Assembly (NCBI GenBank): GCA_000469685.2
Contig: LS997566.1
Span: forward strand, 774,001 to 838,000
Origin: Haemonchus contortus
Taxonomy: Eukaryota; Nematoda; Chromadorea; Rhabditida; Trichostrongylidae
Length of the DNA: 64,000 nt
Direction of reading: 5' to 3'
Shown here: positions 55,375 through 64,000 of the stretch, in pieces
Numbering within the stretch: position 1 is the stretch's first letter
Layout: each line of letters begins with the position of its first letter
The notes under the pieces: generated by a model
What the model saw: the letters and a program-made list of their open reading frames with translations, nothing else
Databases searched by the model: none
Told to the model about the DNA's origin: nothing
Position numbers and translations under genes: made by a program

Positions 55375-57560
55375 CAATGAGAGGAGAACGACTGTGTAGG
55401 CAACTTAGCAGCACAAGGAAGAAATGTGGAGAGAACTTCTCATGCGCCTATTAGAACCTCCTGCAAACTCCTTTCTCAAAGAAACCAGTGCAAATTTCAG
55501 TGCTCCTGATCAAGAATGCTTTCGCTTAGCGGGATTCGAGAATTATTTTTCGAAGCTTGAGCGATGAGACACGAAAAGTTCGTAAACACGGCTTCTCCGT
55601 CATACCTCAACTTTTCGGATCTCTTTTGAACGTCAGGGAATGTTTTTTTTTTCAAACAATCACTAATTTATTAACTTGATGACTACCTTATATGCTGATA
55701 GCAAACCCCCGAACATTTTGCAATTTTGAATTAACTCGAGTCTCAAAAATCTTCTTGTTGCGGAGTCGCTGTTATGAGAGCCGAAAGCAAACTGGCGTTT
55801 CGATCATTGATGCTTGCTTCTATATAAAAAGTTTTTCTATCTGAAAACACCAAACACACATGCCGTCGCTGACATTTTGTGAGAGCTTCGAAATGATTTC
55901 ATAGAAATCAAAGGGCTTGCGCGTTCATGTTGACTGCTAGATTTTTTTGAGTAAGATTCGCATTGAGATAGGAAATTCCCCATTTCACATCCTCGTAAGA
56001 GTGTCTTCCCATCAAACCCCGTTAGACTGTGCTTTCCTTGCGAGTGATCCTATCACCGTTACCGCTTTTCATGACTTTTCTACGCCAGCTTCCCCTTTTT
56101 GCCTTTGTTTCTTTCAGAGCTCAACCCACGTCAGCTCAACCCTTTTTTCACTCTTCACTTCTGGCTTGTAATTATCCGTAAACTTTTTCCGACATTCATC
56201 CTGTTCTGGTCCCATGTGACGGTCACCTTCTCGACAAGAAGAAAAGCAAATCTTCCGAGTCCTTATACTACAGCTCTTTTTATTCGCTCAAGCATCTTTC
56301 CAGTCGCAGACTTTTATCTGTGCTGGAACTAGCCCATGGATCCGGCCAGAAGTGTGAAATACCTTGAAACAGCCACTCGAACATGATTTACACTTGCTGT
56401 AAAGGAGTGACTACGAATTGCTCGATTTCAGTGGGATAAGCCTTGTAGCAGAAAGTATTTGTGATTTGGACAGACAAAAGCTACTCCCAGTTGTGTCTGC
56501 TTCCAATTGACCGAACTCAAAGGACCAAACGCTTTTCTACTCCAGTTCTAGAGAAAAATCCCCTCGTCTTGGTGTGCTCTATCCTCTTCTCCTGCAACGT
56601 CTAGTTCAATCAAAAGAAACGATCTGTCAGTGAGCTAACCGATGACGTGATTCACAAATAAAAATGGACGAGAAATCTCGCGATGTTTGCCGAGGAGAGC
56701 CAGCCACCATGCAAGAAACGACGGAGCCGCTCCTCCAATGTATACGGATAAGACTTCGTCGCTTCATTCTTCTGCTCATTCTGCAACCTTAATCAAACAC
56801 TGTGAGAAGAACTTTTTGGATTTGCTCCCAGCCAGTGGTTTCTCTTAAACAGCTTTTCTATTTCTACAGTGGCCATATATTTGCACATGAGATAAAATTT
56901 CAATGGATGCTTTGAGGAGGGCAAAAGTACAGAAGAGTACTTTGGTAACCTGTTTATGTGACTTGCCGTTTCCAGTTCTTCTAAGTCAATTTCTAATATC
57001 ATACTCCAGTGCTTTGTGCAGTCGGTATATGCAAAGTATTCAAGAACTCTCGGGCTCTGAATGTATATATTATCATCACTATTATAGTAAAAACAAATTG
57101 ATTGTGAATCGCATTACTTGCGAGAGAACTTGTGCACAACTAAAAGATTTGCCAAGTGCTATACCATGGTTACGTTTTCGACATATTCGTGCATGCACGT
57201 TGTTTCCAGAAAAAAGTTTGATCCCGCCCATCCGACGTTTCGTGTCGCGAACTTGGATTTTTTGTAGCGCTTCCTTTCCAGAAAAAACTTCTTACCACTG
57301 AAATTATTTTTGCTCGATAGTATCTATCAGGTTCCATGCGCAAAACCTTTGTTGTTAGAATTAATTGAAAAATCTCGGCTCAGTTTCCATGCCTTTGCGC
57401 TTTTCGTAGTGTTACGTATCGTTTTGTACTTGTATTAAACATAACCTCCGTTCACGCCCGTTCGGTCAATCAGTCGCTCATGAACTCCCGAGTGGCTGGA
57501 TAATCGACGTGTTGTTTTGAAAGAAGAATTCGTGAACAGTTAGCTGAACGATTGGCTACC
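55375..57560. other. No supportable gene
   Basis: No splice-framed coding stretch or known repeat was recognised. Open frames at 56099 and 56903 on the plus strand have no supporting signals. Confidence 0.25.
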
Positions 57561-57567
57561 TCGTGAA

Positions 57568-57840
57568 TTAACCCTTTGACGACAATGCGGATTTCGACGT
57601 GCGCGCCCATGGGACCACGCCCCCCCTCCCCCCGCCACCCCCCCCCCCCCCACTTTCGCGCGCGACTGGCACACACTGGTGGATGGCACTGTCCCAGGAG
57701 GAAATTCTTTCACTGGCTTACTGAATTTAGCAATTGGTCACAAACAAGAAAGTATAATAGCGCTCAAAATTGGGTGGCAATGTCCCATGCGCCACTTCAG
57801 CGACACCTACTGGTGGGTGCCATTGTCGTCAAAGGGTTAA
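57568..57840. mobile_element. piggyBac-type MITE
   Basis: TTAA at 57568-57571 and 57837-57840 flank a 265-base element whose ends, CCCTTTGACGACAATG and CATTGTCGTCAAAGGG, are a perfect 16-base inverted repeat. TTAA duplication plus a CCC terminus is diagnostic of the piggyBac superfamily. There is no transposase. The interior has a C-rich tract (about 57620-57651) and a CACTGGTGG...CCTACTGGTGGG motif pair. Confidence 0.88.
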
Positions 57841-57849
57841 TGGAGAGGC

Positions 57850-58560
57850 GCTGTTCACAGCCACATTTTTCTAGTGTGACACATCTCGAAGCAATCAGTT
57901 TTTATGGATAGAGTTTTCCTGTTCCTTATTCTAAACTATCCTTGGGACTATTCCAAGAGCCACATTGTGGTGATTCTCCTTGTGTCCATTAGGTGTCCAG
58001 TTGTTCCATGTCAGACGTCGAAAATGTTTCATAGCACATTAATTTTGTGTGTGTCTGTACTACAAGGTTCCAGCGATCCATCCGTGATGCCATTGGTTCC
58101 GGATGGATCACATATTATTAACATTTTATTACCGTAGAAGAGTCCCACCAGTTTTCAAAAGTAGCTAAGGAGTTGTATCTTGTTGGCTAGCCGTACCTTC
58201 ACCATTCTTCCATGGGTAATGCTGTGCCAGAGAGCCCCTCCCCCCCCCCTCTCCTACAGGTTTTTATTTATTTGCGAAAGACTAGTCAGCACAATTCTTA
58301 CCCTGGGGGGGGGAACCTTGACTGAGTATCAGTTTTAATCATATTTGCACCAGTGACTGCACATTCAAACATCTGCGTGATTTTTAAGGGGTTTTAAATG
58401 TAGTGCGCGTTATAAAGAGTTTATCTTCCCTCACGACTGAGCTCGTACCCCTCTAATGACAGAGACTGCGTGAATTGTCCGATTTGATAGCCAATCAAAC
58501 TAATCAAATTGTTTACCAACACGCTCAGGCGCTTAGCGCTTAGTGTCGAAAGATGTCGGC
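57850..58560. other. No gene; short C and G runs
   Basis: CTCCCCCCCCCT near 58240 and a G9 run near 58304. CGCTTAGCGCTTAG lies near 58530. No exon was recognised. Confidence 0.3.
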
Positions 58561-58568
58561 CGGTCATT

Positions 58569-58594
58569 GTTATTGATCGACGTCGATCAATAAC
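58569..58594. repeat. Perfect 26-base palindrome
   Basis: GTTATTGATCGAC is followed directly by its exact reverse complement, with no spacer. No longer arms extend beyond it. Confidence 0.9.
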
Positions 58595-58599
58595 GCTCA

Positions 58600-59420
58600 G
58601 AGTTCAGAGCAAATAATGTTCCCAAAGTCTCAAAACGGATTTTCATTGACTGCTGTTGCTATTTCAAGAACGCCTGAGCGCTATCTTCGCTGTGCTGTCC
58701 ACAAACACCCGTCGTCCCCCTCTTCAGCAGCCTGTTCTGGTTTCAGCGTCAAGTTTTTCTCCAGTGACATCACTGACATTATTGTGCCAGTGATGGTGTC
58801 GCTTTGTCAGCAATGAGTGGGGCCAGTTCGAGCTGACAACAGTTCTCATTGATGATTCCGATCACTTATCATATCGGCTCTTCAGTGACTGTCTGCGTCA
58901 GATCTGAAAGCTTTGCAAAAATATTGCGATAATTTGTTCCTTGTGAGGGTTTCTTGATTTTGCTTATCAGTCGTAAAACCTGCTATCACTGTTCCTTTGT
59001 GTCGCATTGACAGTATTGTGTTTTTCGTCAGCCTCTTCCCCAGCTATACTTTCATACTGTTTGGTACAATATGACACTAATATCGTTACACTAACAGAGC
59101 GCTAAATAGTCGTTGTCGAGACTGGGTGACCCAGATGACTCTTCGTTGTGCCATGCGAATCCGTATTTCGGTCTACTCGGAGACTCGATGTGGATGCTCA
59201 GTCGAACTATACCGTAGGCCATTTAAGAATAAAAAATTCTGTTTATGAAAGATTCTGAGAGATTCTGGTTATAGGAAAAATTTGTTCCTGGGCAAAGACC
59301 GTTGCACATGGTGATGACACTCCTGATACTGCCTCACTCACTACACCTCTTTATAGAGAGGTTTAGAACGAGCGAGCTCTGACCGCAAGGACACCGCAAC
59401 GCGCTCGACTATTAGCAATC
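58600..59420. other. No supportable gene
   Basis: No splice-framed coding stretch or known repeat was recognised between the palindrome and the maT-type transposon. Confidence 0.25.
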
Positions 59421-59427
59421 TCTCTTT

Positions 59428-60729
59428 TACAGGGTGCGGCAAAAGTTCTGGCAACGATAAACATGATCGTAAAAACGGTCAAATCGATCGATTCATGATA
59501 CAACTCCAACAGCATTTATCAACAGCTATGTAGATTACAAAAACAAACTAGATTTCGAAATAGCCCCCTTTTGCGCGAATACAGGCTGAAATTCTCCTAG
59601 GAAACGCGTCGACGGCGGCACGGAGGTAGTCTTCTTCCAAATCCTCCCATGCTTTAACGGGGGTTGCACGTAGAGCATCCAAATTTCTATGCTGGGTAGA
59701 GCAGGCTTTCCTCTTAAGAACTGACCACACGGAGTAGTCCAATGGATTTAGGTCTGGACTGTTTGGAGTCCAATCCTTCGACGATATGAAGTCTGGGAAG
59801 TGCGTTGCGCACCAGTCCTGTACCACCTTGGACCTGTGTGCTGAAGCTGAGTCCTGTTGAAAAATCCAAGGCCGGTTGCCGAAATGGGATTGTGTCCAAG
59901 GGAGTACCTCCTTCTCCAACATGCCTTTTAGGTAGGTCTTGCTATCCACCTTAACTCCTTTCTCCAAGAAAATCAGGGACATCTTGCCGTCCGATGTGAT
60001 TGCCCCAAAAACCATCAACGGCTTGGGGTGTCCAGATCGCTGAGCAATCCCTCCATGTTGGCTGGCTTCTACAGGGCTTCCCGCTATCATCCTATCGTTT
60101 TGAGTGTTCAGGAATTGATTTGTTGAAAACAGGCATTCGTCAGTGAAAAGGATGTCGCTGTGCCGTGCCTGCGAAAATCGCTTTAAACGCTCCTAAATCT
60201 TTTGAGCCTAGTTTTCTTCATACGCTTAATTAGCATGTGAGCTTTTCTGATCTTATAAGAGCGAAGTCGAAGGTGGCTGGTGACAATCCTTCCGACAGAT
60301 CGAGCAGAAATTCCGACCTCAAGGACCGTTTATCTCTCGGACCTACAAGGGTTGCGGCGGATTTTCGCATAATTTTCACGGTCTCCTTTGTCGTTGCACT
60401 CTTCACTCTTGAACTTTTGGGCTTGTCCTCCATAGTTCCTGTCGCCTTGTACCTGTTAACGTCGTTGTACACGATTCTTAAGGGAATCTGAAGCTGTTTG
60501 AAGATGGTCTTTGCCGTGCATTCAGCCAGATGGAGGTGCAGGATGGAGGGTCGTTGGTCTTTGCCTGTCACTATTCTGTAAGATGGCAGTTTCAAGAACG
60601 GCTAGTCTATGGAATGTATAGAAGAAGACTTGCAGTAAATAGTGACACAGATCCTCTCGAGATCGAAGGCCTCATTTTTTATAGGGAATCTGAAACGGGT
60701 CTTTGCCAGAACTTTTGCCGCACCCTGTA
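59428..60729 (-). mobile_element. Complete Tc1/mariner element of DD37D (maT) type
   Basis: TA at 59428-59429 and 60728-60729 flank 1298 bases whose ends are perfect 25-base inverted repeats beginning CAGGGTGCGGCAAAAG. The length and layout are standard for a single-gene Tc1/mariner transposon. The transposase lies on the minus strand and is broken. DD37D elements of the maT clade are known from nematodes and insects; the clade assignment rests on the catalytic spacing. Confidence 0.92.
59548..60595 (-). pseudogene. maT-type transposase, frameshifted
   Basis: The N-terminal part (from 60595) has a helix-turn-helix pattern (AKTIFKQLQIPLRIVYNDVN, then RYKATGTMEDKPKSSR) that binds the TIRs. Around 60370 the similarity moves to a second frame (including GRIVTSHLRLRSYKIRKAHM), which also carries a TAA. 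From 60192 to 59548 a third frame is open for 214 codons and holds the catalytic triad: DILFTDECLF, FQQDSASAHRS and SPDLNPLDYSVW, with 37 residues between the second and third aspartates. It ends at AKGGYFEI. At least two frameshifts and one stop make it inactive, but the long intact catalytic part implies fairly recent decay. Confidence 0.9.
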
Positions 60730-60739
60730 TACTGCTGAA

Positions 60740-63300
60740 GCTCAACCACTGCTCGCAATCGTCTATTCATCGCCTTTTCCACCACATAATCTCAATCTCG
60801 TTCTGCATCAACTGCCTCCTTTCCGACTTGAGTAATCTTTTACTGCCGACCTCTTCTGTGCCAAATCCTTGTGATTGAACAGAAGGATGGATTTAAGAGC
60901 TCGAAACGTGTACAAAAATAATCAGGAATGCATCATAAACCGAGCAGCGAGCCGTCCCACATCATACATAGGGTGTGTACGCAATGTTGCGTTGAAAGCG
61001 GATGAGCGGCGGGCAAATCCTCATAACTCATCCGGGTCGTGCCCATAATCGTTTAATATTCACTTCGAAACGATTTCGATTGGTCTCCTTCGTCCTGTCA
61101 TGGCCTTAATCATTCTAGCCGTACCATTTTCATGGAATCTAGGTGTAAATCGTCTTCTGTTGTTTCAGTCTCTTTCATTTTCTACCATTTAATACACCCC
61201 TAGCATTCCTCAGAAGGAGTGAGAAAATGGGTGCACAAATTGGGCGAGCCTTGCTCGCAGACTCTGAACTTAACTACTTTCCAGAAGTGTAGTTCATCAA
61301 CTTTAGGCCACTTCGGGTGACTTCTATTATACTCGTTGATGTGCGTTTTGTGTTCTGTTGAGTACATTAATTCGATTCTTCTCGTATGAAAAGCCGTTTC
61401 CTCCGTATGAAAAAGACTGTCCATGTAACATTTATTGCTGTTGGCCTATTAATGTCGCTCATGTAAATCTTGAGCGATGAGGGTAAGGTTTTGGGCTTGA
61501 CTTAGTGTAGTGGAAAAACCCGAGTAAATCTTTTTCTATCACAAAAAAACGGCTTTTCAGTAGAATAGAAGATATAAGTTATACATATAGTTATACTTAT
61601 AACTTGACGGTAGTTAAAGGTCAGTTCAAGTTTGCTGATAGGAGGTTCTGTGGCCGTTCTCTGAAGGGGAACATCATTTCCCTGAAAATTCATTTCTTTA
61701 CAACATCGCGCCAGAATTCCAATTGATGGTTGGAACACTGATCCCGACTTGGAATGTGATTGTGATTTACAAAGGTTCGTTGCGTTTGACAACATTGAGC
61801 AGATTCGAATGTGCAAAATTTCGCCATATACATCTCCTGAGCCACTGTTTCTGATCTAAAGTTAGATTAAATTGGTCAGAATTAAACGTGATTGTCATGG
61901 TAGGGTAACGAAAGCTGATGGTGCTGACAGATTGTGACTTGGTTCAACCACAACCTGCTCATTTGGGAGCTGAGCACTTCTGCACAAACTCAGCAGTTTC
62001 TTTGAGAGTTTGTCGGATACGCAGGCTACACTCTTGTACTAAAACTTGTGAACAGTGACGGTATAACGAGCTGAGCAATCAGCCCGTCCTAAGGGCCAGT
62101 GCTATGCTGTTTATTCTCTTGTTTTCTCTATTATCTACAGCATTTCCTGCCCCACAGAACGATATGCTCAAAGCTATATCAACTAGAAGGCCTTAGAGTG
62201 TGTAGAAGGTCTATTTCTGTCCATTCTTGTTGAATTTTTATTCATAAAGCGTGCTCCCTTTTTAAGCTCTGAAATGGGATGACCACTGAGTAGGATGGAA
62301 TGTTAATATGCTTACTCTTCCTCACTGGCTTGTCAACTGTCCACTTCACGTATGGCTCAAGGAATGTTCCCCCCATTCATTGAAGCCAGTACTCCATTTA
62401 CCCTTCTCACGAAAAACGTCCAAATATGGGATCAAGGTCGACGATAGTGATGTGGATTCCCAAAAAAGGAGCAGCTGCTACAAAGAAATAGAAGGATCGG
62501 CTGATTCGAGCAGATTCACTAATTTAACCTTTCTTCTGCTTTTGTTTCTCTTTCTGAATGTTTTCTATGCTCTCTGCAACATAGTGAAACTCCAGCGTGG
62601 CATCCAGCAATTGACTTGAGTGTAGAGCTCTTTCTTTGGAAACTTGGCGGAACTTCTCTCATGACACTTTGCTCATGTTTCAACTTCCAATTATGGGATA
62701 TATTTCCTCACAATTATGTGCAAACTCTATTTTCGAAGGGTACAAAGAGCACACTCTGCGGTTTATCTCGTTAGATTTTTTATGGGTTTTTTTTGGCTCC
62801 GTTAAAGTAATCAACGAAGTAAATAAGCATATAAAAGCTGTTCGTCCGCTTGCTTTACCAATGCGTCTGGAATTTGTGTGCTTGAAGGTTGCATGTACCA
62901 GATTGCGTGACCTTTACTAAAGACAATACGCTGCACTTCATGTCCCCATATGTCTTTGTCTTGCATTGTCTCTCTGTGTGGGCGATTCCTTCCTAGCCTT
63001 CACCCACTCTTCAGGTTAGAGTTTAGTACGAGCCTGCTGTTGAACGGTTCACCTCCATATGGATTTTGTCCCACAATTTTCTTATCGCTGCTTTGAGTTA
63101 TAGATGTCTGTGGCTTTCCATACGATAGAACCGTTTTTCTTCTGAATGCTATCACCTCGTTCACTGTTATCAGTCAGCCCATTTCATTCATCGGTCCAAC
63201 CACAAAACCCTTTGCTGGTTTTTACGATTCTATTCGTCTGCCTTATTGTTAGCAGCCTGATTTGAATTACATTAATGCCGCATAGTACTTTTTGTTTCAG
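60740..63300. other. No supportable gene
   Basis: Open frames on both strands near 61420, 61800, 62310 and 62640 lack splice, start or family evidence. No repeats of the families above were recognised here. Confidence 0.25.
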
Positions 63301-63311
63301 TGAAAGCCTTC

Positions 63312-63530
63312 AGTGGTATCTTTTTCTGTGCAAAAGCTATGGAAAAAATTGGTGTCTAGCTTTGACAGAAGCGCGTTGCAGCCTCTAGTGCTGATCAGTT
63401 TTTTCACAGAAATCCGCCAGTCACGCGTATTCCCTCTTGACGTGGAGGCGCGTGGAATTCGTTCCAACTGTGCAATGGTTCTACAAGCCATTGCTTCTAT
63501 CCTTACAAGTAGCAGCGTCACCAGTGAATG
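63312..63530 (+). CDS. Possible terminal exon, unrecognised protein
   Basis: An AAAGCCTTCAG acceptor (with a stronger TTTGTTTCAG 12 bases upstream, out of frame because of a TGA) precedes 72 open codons to TGA. The text includes KLWKKLVSSFDRSALQPLVL and NCAMVLQAIASILTSSS, suggesting helices. The minus strand of the same interval is also open for about 100 codons, so the strand is not certain. No family was recognised. Confidence 0.27.
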
Positions 63531-63539
63531 ACTTCTGGA

Positions 63540-64000
63540 GTTGGAAAGATGGTTTGATTTGATTGGGATTTGATCCATGACCTGTCCTGATAAGTCCGAC
63601 ATTCGGTTTCTGGTCCCGATGGTTGACTTTGAACTTCAACAATCGCCTTATCTTCTTTTAATCGATGCCAAGAAATCAATCTAAATTCGCTTATGAATCA
63701 CAAAGTCAGTACTATGCTGGAACGACCGACCCGCTCCCGTATAGACGGGTTACTCTCGAATAAGAAAAAGATTAGTAAGACACTGTAAATGAACTGTGAT
63801 TAATGTGGAATGTATGAAGGCGCAATGAACATATCATTGCGCGTGCCTGTATGCATATCGATGTGGAGTTTTTTGTGCACAACATTCTGCAGAACTGCGT
63901 CGTTCACAGAACATTCAACTACGCAATAAAGTCACCGTCATCGCAATGCTGACTTAGGCTGTAAACAGGCAATCCTCTCTTGGTCTTCCTTATTGCCTAT
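63540..64000. other. No supportable gene
   Basis: No splice-framed open stretch or recognised repeat to the end of the window. Confidence 0.25.

Noticed and set aside
1..64000. CRISPR arrays, bacterial operons, phage or plasmid features
   Set aside because: No regularly spaced repeats, Shine-Dalgarno-led gene strings or prokaryotic proteins; everything points to a eukaryotic nuclear genome.

Overview
The window looks like nuclear DNA of a nematode, most likely a strongylid (hookworm-like) worm. Protein-coding signal comes in short exons with TTTCAG-type acceptors and GTAAGT/GTGAGT donors. Repeats are dense and of many families, and the transposase and reverse-transcriptase remnants are of animal type. 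There are no bacterial operons, rRNA genes, CRISPR arrays or convincing intact tRNA genes. The species call is inference; the eukaryotic call is firm.

Genes. Two loci are well supported. On the plus strand, 13978-17957 holds four in-frame exons covering the whole inhibitory domain of a PPP1R14/CPI-17-type inhibitor of protein phosphatase 1. Its introns carry several repeats and its AATAAA lies at 18251. On the minus strand, 45275-44359 holds a four-exon gene for a 194-residue secreted (or lipid-anchored) lysine/glutamate-rich protein. A TTTTCAG acceptor sits directly against its ATG, and its first intron uses a GC-AG boundary. Weaker multi-exon candidates lie at 18274-18879 (plus, possible secreted 128-aa protein directly after the phosphatase-inhibitor gene), 32642-32858 (minus, 58 aa), 36500-36655 (minus), 38289-38427 (plus, signal-peptide exon), 520-1089 (minus), 29366-29689 (plus) and 42973-43401 (minus). 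None of these was matched to a known family.

Mobile DNA. Clear elements are: a 5'-truncated non-LTR retrotransposon with an uninterrupted 577-codon reverse-transcriptase frame between perfect 13-bp target duplications (48694-50661); a complete but broken DD37D (maT-type) Tc1/mariner element with TIRs and TA duplications (59428-60729); a rearranged mariner whose end is duplicated in inverted orientation (54391-55367); an eroded mariner (about 20945-21690); and a 265-bp piggyBac-type MITE between TTAA duplications (57568-57840). There is also a 1.4-kb palindromic element with about 475-bp arms (19239-20663).

Short repeats fill most of the rest. They include a MITE family with GGCACRGYTCAYGATAA ends, a roughly 225-bp MITE family with GTAGGAACGA ends (three copies), a tRNA-derived SINE family in both orientations, a family ending in an AGCCGGGCGACCCGACTGGT-like motif, and degenerate GTGGGCGG-rich units with GT/CA microsatellites.

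Layout: 0-13 kb is a GC-rich inverted repeat, one weak minus-strand gene and mostly featureless DNA. 13-19 kb holds the phosphatase-inhibitor gene and its possible downstream partner. 19-32 kb is transposon and MITE-rich. 32-44 kb has scattered weak exons plus repeats. 44-45 kb is the K/E-rich gene. 48-51 kb is the LINE, and 51-61 kb is dominated by DNA transposons. 61-64 kb is nearly empty apart from one open frame near 63.4 kb.
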